41,389 nt of DNA from Sphaeroforma sirkka (GCA_001586965.3 LUCW03000011.1:1-41389), one strand, 5' to 3'; numbered from the stretch's first letter, positions 21,462 through 32,649 are shown. Notes: generated from the sequence alone by a model not told the origin. Numbers and translations: made by a program.

Positions 21462-21676
21462 TCACGGAGATAGGGATAATATTATTTATTTCAAAAATGA
21501 CAAGTATGTATGTTACAATGTATGAACATATGGTATGGCTCTCATAGTCGCTGTAGTGGTTCAGGAAAGATTGATGGGAAGAAGTGGTCAGTAAATTCCC
21601 GTTTGAAGCTTGGGCCAAGTGAGTCGACAATGGAAGATATGCGCTGAGTCAATTCGGGTCGGTGTTGACAAAACAC
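21462..21676 (+). repeat. right arm of a large inverted repeat, protein-like
   Basis: Partner of 20598-20815. The plus strand reads DRDNIIYFKNDKYVCYN and then, after a frame change, WYGSHSRCSGSGKIDGKKW and SVNSRLKLGPSES. The protein sequence is better kept than random drift would suggest. The YFKNDKYVCYN stretch faintly resembles a hemopexin repeat (YFF.G..Y.RY), but I would not assign it. Confidence 0.75.
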
Positions 21677-22094
21677 TGTTACTATCGAAGTTAAGCCGCT
21701 AGGGCCTTGCAGCTACGACGAGATTTCGGTCGGTTATTCTTTCATTGATACTCGTGTGACGAGAATATGATAGATAGGCGAATGTGTATTCGATCAGTGG
21801 GTACTGTGTGTAAATAACAAAAAGATTCGACTGCTGTTTGAGGTGATTTCTGTGGATTATGTGTTATATGGGCCGGTGGGTTGTCGGCTTTTGATATCTA
21901 ATATTTGGGTGCTGTCGCTAAGTTTTGTGTCATACAATTAGTGCGGTATTACGTCATTTTTTTTTTTGCTATAATGGCTGATATCAGAGTTGGTTGTTCG
22001 TGATTGGTTGCCGACGTGTTGGGTGAATCGTTGAGCGTTGGCGTGTTGCATGGGATGCTAGTTAAAAGTGTGACTGTTGATGGATGTTGTAGGG

Positions 22095-22543
22095 CTACAG
22101 AAGTATTGACAAAGTACAGTTCGTGAGTGCTTCCCCTATTGGCTGCAATGGTGAGTCGCCTAGGACTGATACCAGTAGGCTTTGTTCGTTGGGTTTCTGT
22201 TGGCCCATTGCGTTTTGACTTGTGTTGGGGTTCTGTTGGCCCATTGGTGCGTTTTGGCTGGTGTGGGGAGGCGTTGTTTCGTTCTTACCTTTCTGCGTCC
22301 ACGTGGTGGAAGTTGAGGCCTTGTTAGCTTCGTTAGCCTTGTTAGCCTTGTTAGCGATGAGTTTTAATACCTTGACCGGGGCTAAGCTTGTGTTCACGTT
22401 TGTATCTATTCTTGTGACCTCCAGCTCTCTTGAACGGACTTCGTTAGTAGCTGCGCTGTAGTGGTTCTCCCTGTCATCGTTGTCAGGTTCAATTTTTTGG
22501 CATTCTGTTTTTAGAGAACTGGTCGCTGCTCTAGTGTACGTCT
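22095..22543 (-). CDS. hypothetical hydrophilic open stretch, possible exon or ORF1-like fragment
   Basis: A minus-strand frame stays open from about 22543 to a TAG at 22097-22095 (about 149 codons) without any ATG, so it would have to be an exon or a fragment. It is hydrophilic and repetitive: IANKANKANEANKAS (a 9-bp DNA repeat, 22322-22353) and two copies of SQNA.MGQQ.PN (a roughly 45-bp DNA repeat, 22190-22262). I do not recognise a family; a retroelement ORF1 is one possibility. Confidence 0.25.
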
Positions 22544-22706
22544 ATTATATGTCTGTAATTGCATCCCTATATGAGTAGCTCTAGCTACCTACGACTACCC
22601 CTTCACGTATACAATTCTAGTGCCGTGGCGCCGGCATCTTTTCCCTAAAGGTAAGGTTTAATTTTTCTTAAAAAAAGGGATATTTTTTTTAATTTTTATT
22701 CAGCTG

Positions 22707-23515
<809 letters not shown>

Positions 23516-24154
23516 GGGGGTTTAGGGTGACTCCAGTACTGGTTCTCAATAATCTTCATGCTTTTTATTTCATTGATTTGTAGACCTGTCTCATCTTACA
23601 TTTTTTAGGTTTGTCGGTCTCATACTATAGACGCTAGCTTGTGTAGAATTTATACGAATACTATTAGGTGTGTGCGCCTGCGATCCATTCCGAATCAAAG
23701 CGATCACACACCACATTTCTACACTTGAGTTTGTTCTGTAGTCTCTCGTCATCTCCAGGACACCATCAAGATGTCTCTGCAGATACACTGTCGACAGTAA
23801 GATTCAGTCCGCGCCCGAATTCACGATAACACGTTGAATGGGACATCAGACTCCTTCCTATGAGAAGGTCTGTGTGTCCTTCTTATGAGAAGGTCTGAGT
23901 GTTCTTATGAGAAGGTCTGTGTGTAGAAGTGGTCAGGATGCCAGTGCATCCCGCTTGCATACATGTCCTGTCTCGAGGTCGAGCACTCACATTTTCTCTA
24001 TAATCATACGCGCATGTGCGTAAGCCTCATTCGTGACTTATAGTGGCAAGCGGCCAGCGTCACGTCCACCTCACTTGTCGCACGTAAAGCTAATGGCACA
24101 CGTACATGCAGTGCCAATAGGAGGCTACTACACGCCTACAATCGCGGTATTCTT
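23516..24154. other. no gene recognised; short 3-copy repeat inside
   Basis: No coding motif. At about 23858-23925 a unit TTCTTATGAGAAGGTCTGTG occurs about three times; TTCTTATGAGAA inside it is near-palindromic. Confidence 0.5.
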
Positions 24155-24206
24155 GCTGTTCGGTACAGCTGTATACCAATACATACTGATACTCATACCG
24201 AACAGC
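24155..24206. other. inverted repeat, 11-bp arms
   Basis: GCTGTTCGGTA at 24155-24165 and TACCGAACAGC at 24196-24206 are exact reverse complements around a 30-bp loop. The function is unknown. It lies about 500 bp beyond the 3' end of the RBR gene. Confidence 0.55.
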
Positions 24207-24686
24207 GTCCATCATTATCACAGGCCATACAATGGGCTCCTAGAGATACGTGAGGGTGCGACAAGATATGAGATAGGGGCTGGCGAGAAAGGGCTCAGGG
24301 CTTCATAACTATACGTATGGAGAAATATTGCCAACATACAACGGTCATCTTTGACAAGCGTAGGGGATTGTGTACAAGAGCGCAGAGAAGCAGAAGAAGC
24401 AACACGCACACGTTTGTATCGAATCACACACCCCTACGCGTGTAATATAACGGTGAATACTGCGACTGACTTCTCATCGTCCGCTTGTTTTTCTTAATGC
24501 TACACACAACATCAATTGTATTTCATTGACGATTTCATGCCCGTTGAAGGTGCAGTTCAACACCCGCAGCAATCAATACTCCGATGCACAGGAGGCATAT
24601 TAGAGCACAGACGCAAACACTCTGGCACCTCTTTTGCAGGCAAACCATTCCGGTGCACATACACCTACAAACAACAACAAAACGGA

Positions 24687-24704
24687 CCCCCCCCCCCCCC
24701 CCCC
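24687..24704. repeat. C18 homopolymer
   Basis: A run of 18 C just past the stop codon of the RBR gene; it would be a G18 run in that gene's 3' untranslated RNA, if included. Slippage in sequencing or assembly is likely here. Confidence 0.8.
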
Positions 24705-24719
24705 ACACACAACCCCTTG

Positions 24720-27700
24720 TCAGCTATTATACACACCTGGTTTGCAATCCGGACAGGGCAGACACCCGCACTTGTCATCGCAGAACCTCGAGCACGCACA
24801 CCTATCGCTGCTGTCCAGATGATACGGCGCCAAGCACGCGTAGCAGAAGTGCTTGCCACACCCAGGACACCCAGTGTCCACGAGGATGTGGTGGCAGCCA
24901 TGTCCTTTCCAATGGCTGATGTTGGTTGCACAGTTGGGACACGCCTTAGACGTCTCTGCGATCAGACGTGAGCTGGCTATGGTGTGGTGGTGGGCGCGGG
25001 GGAGGGCGCTGGCCTCGGCGCACGTGAGTTTGCTATGCCAAGGATTCTGTGGACGTGTGCGGCAGAGAGGGGAGTGAGTTAGGATTGGCGAGGTTTTGGG
25101 GTTTTAGGGTTTAGATCCGCTATGTATGGTGTGGTGATGTGCAGAAGAGGAGCGTATGGCATTGCGCAAGTGATCTGGGTGCGTCGTGACGCAATAGTAG
25201 CGGAGAATGAGGGCTATAGGGCAACACATTGCGATTCAAAGGCAAAAATAGGCCTATGACAGCTGTGTAATTGGGCAGGACATTATATGCTGCAAAGCAT
25301 TCCCTACGCATATAAGTAAATCTATATATAGCCTATATACACTTACCAGTAAATATATATATATCCTATACTATTGTCAGGAGATCTATAAATATCATAT
25401 ACTCTGAGCTTCTATATTGTACATATAATTCAATAATGCAGATGAATATATGTCCATCTGCCTACGATGACCATGTTTCTATCTGAGAACTGAGACGACT
25501 ACCTCAGACTGGCACCCATTCGTGAGACTATTCATGCGTGTGCAAGTGTGTGTGTGGTGTGTAGTGACTCACCTTGCAATCGAAGCAGAATGCATGTGCA
25601 CATGACGGACACCTTGTACGCTTATAGCTTGGATTGTGACCGGTAGGTATCTCAATCATCACTCCACATGCGGCATCTGGGCACTGCGGAGGGACCGCCA
25701 AAGCCAAATATGAGTAAGGTATGAGAAGGCGGCACACTGGTGGTTGTTCTAAAAAGGATACAGATACAACTAATCTTATCATTGAACAGTCAACGGACAT
25801 GAGGGTTTAGGGTTTAAGGTTTAGAACCTAAAACCCTGTACGAGATCAATATCTTTGAGGATGTAGCTGGCCAGTACATATCAGTTTGCGATGGTTTCGG
25901 GCGACCGTATACTCAGTCGTTTCCTTGACATTGATCAAAAACCGCAGACGACCAAAAAGCATTGGCATAAGTCATGCTTCTTTCCTTGATTTCATGTAGG
26001 AAGAATGTAATCAATCCATATATAGGTACACATAGCACCATACTTACGAATATTCGGTTGCCTTTCCCGATGAGCGACTCTGCGTAAAAGTTGCCAAACT
26101 TGTCCAATTCCTGATTCGTAAGGCCCTCCAGTTTCAGGTCAAACGCTCGATCGGACAGGCCCTTTACGGTCCGATAGTCCAGAACTACGGTGCACTGGCC
26201 CGCTTTCTTCGCTAGTGGACAAGAAACCGGGAATGCCTCAACGCGGTTATTGATGGCGTAGCGCACTAGGTCCACTAAACACATCAGATGGAAGCTGTGG
26301 TGGCACTGATTGGATGGAGAAGAGGCGAGGGAGCTGAGTCACGGTGTGGTGGTTGCCAGAGATATGAGGGATGGGCCACTAGGCACGTACTAGAGGTACT
26401 AGAGGTACTAGACGTATGGATAAGCCGTTTAAGTGTGTTAGCTGTGTGTTCGCATGTGCGGAGGCAAACCTTTGGGCGAGTCACATCACAGGGCAAGCGA
26501 CAAGACACGCCCCATCACGCACTCACTCACTCAGCATATGAATGATAAATGGGACTGTTGCCATAGCAACGCGGATTGCGTTGTTCTGTTGCACCGTCGC
26601 AAAGGTTTCTACGCAAGAGTTCGGTGCATAAATGACAACCCACAGAGCAAACACTATACAGTGCGAGAGAATACGCACTAAGCACTAAAACCCTGGACAG
26701 TGGACTAGAATGCTATACAGTACGAAGTCCTAAAACCCTATACCGAATTAATATTGTCAGCCAAAGTGGACCTGAACGCTGGACGGTACAAGAGTCATAC
26801 GCACTACGTCCTAAAACCCTATACCGAATTAATATTGTCAGACAAAATGGACCTGAACACTGGACGGTACGAGAGTCATACGCACTGGTGCATGGGGTAT
26901 GGGACGATACGGAAGCGATGAGGAGTCTAGGAAGAGCCCATAATGAATACTCGGAATAAGCCCGAAGGGGCGTACAGAAGAGTATCGGTCCTTGAGGGGT
27001 TTAGGGTTTTACTACACCCTAAACCCATTAAACCCGAAATAATAGTAGTCGGACAAAGTGGACCGGAAAAAAGGTCACATATTAACTCGCCACGTGTCCC
27101 GTTCAGAAGAGCAGGACAGTCGTGTTCACCAATGAGGTACGATTCATACAGCACACGCAGTACCGAACCGACAATAGGTTGACTGAAATAGCATCCACGT
27201 GCTAGATATGCCAGAAAGACGGATACACTACAACACACCCACCTCAAATAAAGAGCAGCACATTTCAAATGTGAAATATCATTACAACACACCCACCTCA
27301 AATAAAGAGCAACACACACATTTCAATTGTGAAATATCATTACAACACACCCACCTCAAATAAAGAGCAACACACATATTTCAATTGTGAAATATCATTA
27401 CAACAACACCCACCTCAAATAAAGAGCAACACACATTTCAAATGTGAAATATCATTACAACACACCCACCTCAAATAAAGAGCAACACACATTTCAAATG
27501 TGAAATATCATTACAACACACCCACCTCAAATATGGAGTATCTTGGCAGTACGTCCACATCCAGACACACGGCACACAACGCAGGAATACTCTCCAGCAC
27601 AGAGCTGTCATAGGCATTCAGACACTCCTCAGTGGACAGGTCCAGCAATTCTAAGTTATCCCTATCTACCACGACTATAAATAGGTCACTCCTCACGTCA

Positions 27701-30700
27701 TCGCCTGTAGCGGTTGTTGCTGCACTGCAGTGGAGGGGAGTGCTAGTGTGTTGGGTGTCTGTGTTTGAGCTATATTTTGCTGGTGTGGTAGTGGTGGTGA
27801 CTACATCGGTTGTATTGGAGCGGATGTCCCTCGCCCTATCAACCACATGCGTATGTTCGTGTTCGTGTTCGTGTTCGTGTGCATGTGCGTGTGCTGTGGG
27901 TGGTGGTATACTATGTTGTGCTGCATCTACGGGGGTGCGTGGCCGTGTCACCGAATCCGATTGATGTACAGGCGTAGTGGTGTGCGCCAAGGTCTGGGTG
28001 TCCACTGGCCAGGCGAATGGGGCAGAGTCCTCTCCCCCACAGTCCCAGTCCCAATCCCTCGCACCCAGGTCAGGCACCAAATTATCAGGACAAGGACCGG
28101 TCCCACTGGAGTCAAGCAGGACAAACCCAACCGCTATATCGTCCCATACGGATAGCAGTGTGGTATCCGCGCGAGACACTACCGCGGGCGTGTCAGTACT
28201 CTCTACCACACCCCCGTCGGGTGGCGTTTCCATGGCAACCATCACCTCGGCAAACGGATTGGCTGAGTGATCCAGGTGGTGCAGGACTTGGCACACCTGT
28301 CCCTTTCTGAGCATCGCAGGGCTGCCGGTGGACGTGACACTGGACTTCATGTCGCGTACCACCACAGCCCATTCCTTGGTACTATGTGCGTGGTCTCTTG
28401 AGTATGGTAAGATGGAGAGTATTCAGGGATCAATCACTGCCATTTGGAAGGATTCTGCAATGGTCACTTTGAGTATGCATCGAGGTTATGGTAGAGGTAG
28501 TAGGACACCCGCGCACAGGTACTGAAAGGGAATCCAGTATAGGAGTACAATACAAAATAGTGCAATAGGATACGATACAATAACAAAAAGTGACCCAACA
28601 AAACAAAAAAAAACACAAAACAAAACAATACGATTTGATACGATACAATACAATACGATACGATACGATATTATACAATAAATGATCCAACAAATCCATA
28701 CAATACAATGCAATACAACACAATACATTCAACCGAACCAAACCAAACCAAACCAAACCCCACACCCCAGATCAATTGTACTGTGTAATACCTTGCACCC
28801 AGTCACACTCCATGAAACACACCTCATAGGCGTCAAAGGTGTTAGCGCGTCCGGAGAGACCCCCCCGATAGCCCCGCTCAGCCGATGTTGTACTATGCAC
28901 AGTGTATGTGCATCTGTGGCCGAGCTTAACACGTTCACAACGGAGCACTGGGGTACTCGGACACCCTCAGACACTGAGCCTGAACGTGTATGTGGTGGGG
29001 AAGGTAGGTAAATAACAGACACACAGAAAGAAGAGATGGAGCCCTAAATCCTAACACTTGGTTGTAGGTAGTTAACAAACACACAGATAGGATAGAAAGG
29101 AGAGACATACGACACACTAATGTACAACCGCAGTGAGCACGAATGCAGTACGTTAAGTGCACAACACAGAGGGCTACAGCAGACACGCACTATGTGATAG
29201 CCATGGGAACATACAAGGACAAACAAACTATACAGAAAGACATGCACACACCACTATCACACTATCACATGCACACAACACTATCACATACACACAACAC
29301 CATCACACTATCACATGCACACAACACTATCACACTATCACACTATCACACTATCACATACACACAACACCATCACATGCACACAACACTATCACACTAT
29401 CACATGCACACACTACTACCACACTATCACATACACACAACACCATCACACTATCACATGCACACAACACTATCACACTATCACATGCACACTAATTCAC
29501 TACCACACTATCACATACACACAACACCATGTCGATCTATATAGAAGCACACACACACCCCACCATCAGCATCACACGGCGCATCCGTGTCTAGACATAC
29601 CGGAGTGAGTGCCAAGGGACTGCAGCAGAAACACATCACGTAAGACAACCGAAGCTACACACTGGTTGAGGACGCGTATGCTATTCTTGGGAAGGTGGCC
29701 TATGCCGCCCGTCTGGTCATGGATGGCTAACCACCAGTCCATGTGACTGGAGACGTTGGTGGAGATAGTCACCACGTCCCCGACATGTGCGGGTAGTAGC
29801 TGTGGGGTTGATTGTATAGGGATGGTATGGGTGTGTGCATGTTAGTATATACGTATATATAAACACACACACACACATATATTTATACCAGTATATTTGT
29901 GTATATGTTAATACAGATGCACATAATATACATGTACGCACGAGGGGTGAATAGAGCCATAGATAGTGATGCTAGCAAACCTGTATACTAAATGAGGGTA
30001 CAGTGATTAATAATTTGAAGACAAACTCACTCCAGAAGTACGCGCATAGGTCTTACATCGCGCATAGGTCTTACATCGTGATCCAGTGGTCCAGAAAAGC
30101 GAATAGATGGGTCAATTTAGTCCTCACAACTCACACCTCACCGATCTGAATGTGCTTTAGGGTTTCAGGGTTTTAGGGTTAAAATCTTAAACCACTCCCA
30201 ACCACACCTGCCCCAAACCAAACTCACGGGACACCCCTCGCACACAGTCCAATCACAGCCCAGGCGACTCAAATACACACACCAACATACAAAGCTATCT
30301 ACCTACTAGACTACCGGACTGCAAATACACACACATACACGTTAACCGATAGCCCATTCCACCCCGTACACAACTGTCACAGACGCAGCCCTGCACATGA
30401 TTCACCAGCCCAACCCTTATTCCAAACCAATACACATACTCACCTAAACATAACCCACTAACCCAATACACCCACTCACCTTCCGGCCGTGGGCATCTCC
30501 CACCACCCTATCTCCCTCACACGCACGCACAACCACGGCTTTCCTGTGTGCTGGTTTGAATATCAACGCACGTTTCTTCACACACACATTACGGGCCTCC
30601 TCTGTACTAGTACCAGCCGTAGACGTGCCTGTGAGTGTCTGTGGGAGGGCTGAATTGCGCGTGGCAGAGACGCGTGCTTGTGCTACAGCCCGTGGACGTC

Positions 30701-32323
30701 TGCCTGTGCATCTGACGGACGCAAAGCTGCTAGAGCCAGCTGTAGCGGTGGCTGTGGGGGAGATAAGAGAGGGGTGTATTAACACACACACTGCGAGAGA
30801 GACAGATAAGGAGAGTGGTGGTTGTGGCTGTGACAGCAACAGGAGTAGCGGTGGCTGTGGGGGAATTAAGGGAGGGGTATATTAACACAGGGAGGGATAT
30901 ATTAACACACACACTGCGAGAGAGACAGATCAAGGAGAGTGGTGGTTGTGGCTGCGACAACAACAGGGGTGTGTATAACTGCACCTGGACATACTGTCCC
31001 GCACCTGGAATCACCGGTGCACTGCACCTATTCGCATTCTAAACGGACCGCAGGTTGAGACGATCAATACGTCTGTGTAGGGACTCGCATAGACTCAAAT
31101 GACTAACTAAACACTTTCACAACACAGCAAGTGGCGTATTAGACTCTGTCACGCGTACCGTTGACAAAAGAAAAAGCAAAACCCTAAACAGGGAAAAACA
31201 CATCACCCACATATCACACATGCAGCAGTCATGCGCAATGGTACACAACTGCACGTAGCTGCCAGGAATACCTACCAACCACAGCCATACATAGGATACT
31301 GCTGAGCAAATACCTACCAACTACAGCCATACATAGGATACTGGTGAGAAAATACCTACCAACCACAGCCATACACAGGACACTACCAAACAAATACCTA
31401 CCAACCCCAGCCATACACAGGACACTGCTGAACAAATACCTACCAACCACAGCCATACACAGGACACTGCTGAATGAGTACCTACCAACCACAGCCATAC
31501 ACAGGACACTGCTGAACAAATACCTACCAACCACAGCCATACACAGGACACTGCTGAACAAATACCTACCAACCACAGCCATACACAGGACACTGCTGAA
31601 CAAATACCTATCAACCACAGCCATACACAGGACACTGCTGAACAAATACCTACCAACCACAGCCATACACAGGACACTGCTGAACAAATACCTACCAACC
31701 ACAGCCATACACAGGACACTGCTGAACAAAAATACCTATCAACCACAGCCATACACAGGACACTGCTGAACAAATACCTACCAACCACAGCCATACACAG
31801 GACACTGCTGAATGAATGCCTACCAACCACAGCCATACATAGGACACTGCTGTCATGTGTGAGGTATTTCATACCACACAGACCAAACCGTGACGAGTGC
31901 CATAGACGAGCATAACACACTCAAACAGAACAAATCCCTCAGATATGATACGCGTTGGTGAAGATTGGGGCATCAGTGCATATTCGCGTAGACAGGGTGT
32001 TAAAACGCCATGCGCTATAAGAAAGGAAAGCTCCTGTACCAGCACGCGAGATATTCGGAGATGACGCAGGATGATACAATCCAGCCACTCGGATACTAAT
32101 CGCATCATCGACCACAAGTGCATCCAAAGGGATCTGGAACACGTGACAGAGTAGGTATATATGAACACAATAAATGTACTACGAGGCTAAAGGGGAAGTG
32201 ATATAGATTATAATATTAGATATCGTCGTACAAGATACATGCACAGGGAATGTAGATGTGCTTATCTCGACTGCTCGTGAACTAGTTGCAGATCAAGTAC
32301 AACCCACGGGTAGAGCCTTCCAC

Positions 32324-32380
<57 letters not shown>

Positions 32381-32649
32381 TGTATATATATATATGTATA
32401 TATATGTAAATATATATATATATATATATGCATAGATATACATAAATATATAGATATATTGATAGATATAACGGTATATCGATATAAATGTATAAATACA
32501 AAATATAATATATATATATATATATATGCTAAGGTGCATTGAGGGTTGTAATCTTGGACTAATCACTCGGTGAGACTATAAAAAGTCAACACCTCCCCCA
32601 CTGCAGCCCAGTTCGCACTAGCCAGATGAAGTTCATCAAAAGTTGCCAT
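24720..32649 (-). CDS. SH3-containing RBR-type E3 ubiquitin ligase, multi-exon
   Basis: Proposed exons (minus strand, 5' to 3'): 32649-32593, 32133-32040, 30751-30480, 29799-29661, 28979-28823, 28396-27526, 26305-26048, 25683-25573, 25046-24720. All introns are GT...AG, the phases agree throughout, and the product is 761 residues ending at TGA 24722-24720. Domains: SH3 at about 123-185 ([24 protein letters not shown]); a second SH3-like segment at about 189-236 ([17 protein letters not shown]); a low-complexity linker with a His/Glu run in exon 6. RING1: C514, C517, C531, H533, H536, C539, C559, C568. IBR: C617-x4-C622-x18-C641-x2-C644-x4-C649-x2-C652-x4-H657-x4-C662, an exact fit. RING2: C689, C692, candidate catalytic C704 (KGHGCHH), C713, C716, C721, C724, H729, C736, then a Cys-rich tail. 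RBR ligases take ubiquitin onto the RING2 Cys before passing it to the target. The last four exons are firm; exons 3-5 likely; exons 1-2 tentative. A donor at CCAG|GTGTGT (24736) could extend the C-terminus. Confidence 0.8.
25092..25112. repeat. TTTAGGG-type telomere-like motif in intron 8
   Basis: Plus strand TTTTGGGGTTTTAGGGTTTA, that is CCCTAAA-like in the sense of the gene, about 50 nt before the last exon's acceptor. Confidence 0.6.
25803..25839. repeat. TTTAGGG-type motif with inverted copy in intron 7
   Basis: GGGTTTAGGGTTTAAGG is followed closely by CCTAAAACCCTG in inverse orientation, giving a short imperfect inverted repeat of telomere-like heptamers. Confidence 0.6.
26729..26890. 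repeat. 81-bp tandem duplication in intron 6
   Basis: Two adjacent copies, 26729-26809 and 26810-26890, each starting CCTAAAACCCTATACCGAAT and containing TGGACCTGAAC, with about 95% identity. A partial third copy lies at about 27036-27062. Each copy starts with the telomere-like CCCTA motif. A further TTTAGGGTTTT...CCCTAAACCC inverted pair lies at 26999-27027. Confidence 0.85.
27231..27530 (-). repeat. tandem array of 54-59-bp units copying the exon 6 splice donor
   Basis: Six copies of CCCACCTCAAATA (starting near 27238, 27292, 27351, 27410, 27465 and 27521), spaced 54-59 bp. In the gene's sense each is TATTTGAG|GTGGGT. The copy at 27521-27533 is the real end of exon 6 (donor at 27525-27524); the other five lie in intron 6. 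Each unit also holds CACATTTCAAATGTG, a 7-bp-arm palindrome, or a one-base variant. Confidence 0.9.
29251..29530. repeat. CACTATCACA / TGCACACAACAC composite tandem array in intron 4
   Basis: About 280 bp built from the 10-mer CACTATCACA and the 12-mer TGCACACAACAC or TACACACAACAC in varying order. Intronic to the RBR gene. Open frames here are periodicity artefacts. Confidence 0.85.
30744..30975 (-). repeat. tandem duplication spanning the exon 3 splice acceptor
   Basis: Two roughly 105-115-bp copies share AGCGGTGGCTGTGGGGGA, ATTAACACACACACTGCGAG and AGAGTGGTGGTTGTGGCTG; the upstream one (in gene sense) also has a 20-bp internal doubling. In the sense strand each holds a CCCCCACAG|CCACCGCTAC acceptor and a second pyrimidine-rich CTCTCTCGCAG. 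The proximal acceptor (30752) starts exon 3 in my model. Confidence 0.8.
31267..31852. repeat. 42-bp minisatellite, about 14 copies, in intron 2
   Basis: The unit contains AATACCTACCAACCACAGCC then ATACACAGGACACTGCTGAA; end copies are more diverged than central ones, and one unit carries extra As near 31728. Because 42 is a multiple of three, both strands stay open over long stretches (14-residue repeats such as [14 protein letters not shown] on minus). I read these as artefacts, not genes. Confidence 0.92.
32323..32530. repeat. (AT)n-rich microsatellite in intron 1
   Basis: (TA)n at about 32325-32374, 32411-32430 and 32506-32527, joined by TATA/GATA-like sequence. It sits between proposed exons 1 and 2 of the RBR gene. 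Confidence 0.9.

Noticed and set aside
26284-26508. A minus-strand CLRTCEHTA stretch considered as a missing piece of RING1
   Set aside because: No splice donor follows it, and the acceptor at 26306 already supplies the C-x-H part in phase with exon 6.
26927-27319. A 130-codon minus frame beginning with repeated LYLRWVCC
   Set aside because: It starts in the 54-59-bp donor array and runs into intron 6; the RING1 residues join directly from exon 6 to the CHHSFHLMC exon without it.
29143-29608. Frames rich in [11 protein letters not shown]
   Set aside because: Translation of the CACTATCACA/TGCACACAACAC array inside an RBR intron.
31229-31920. Open frames encoding 14-residue repeats ([14 protein letters not shown] / [14 protein letters not shown])
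   Set aside because: A 42-bp minisatellite keeps all frames open when no unit contains a stop; both strands are equally open and it lies within a likely intron.
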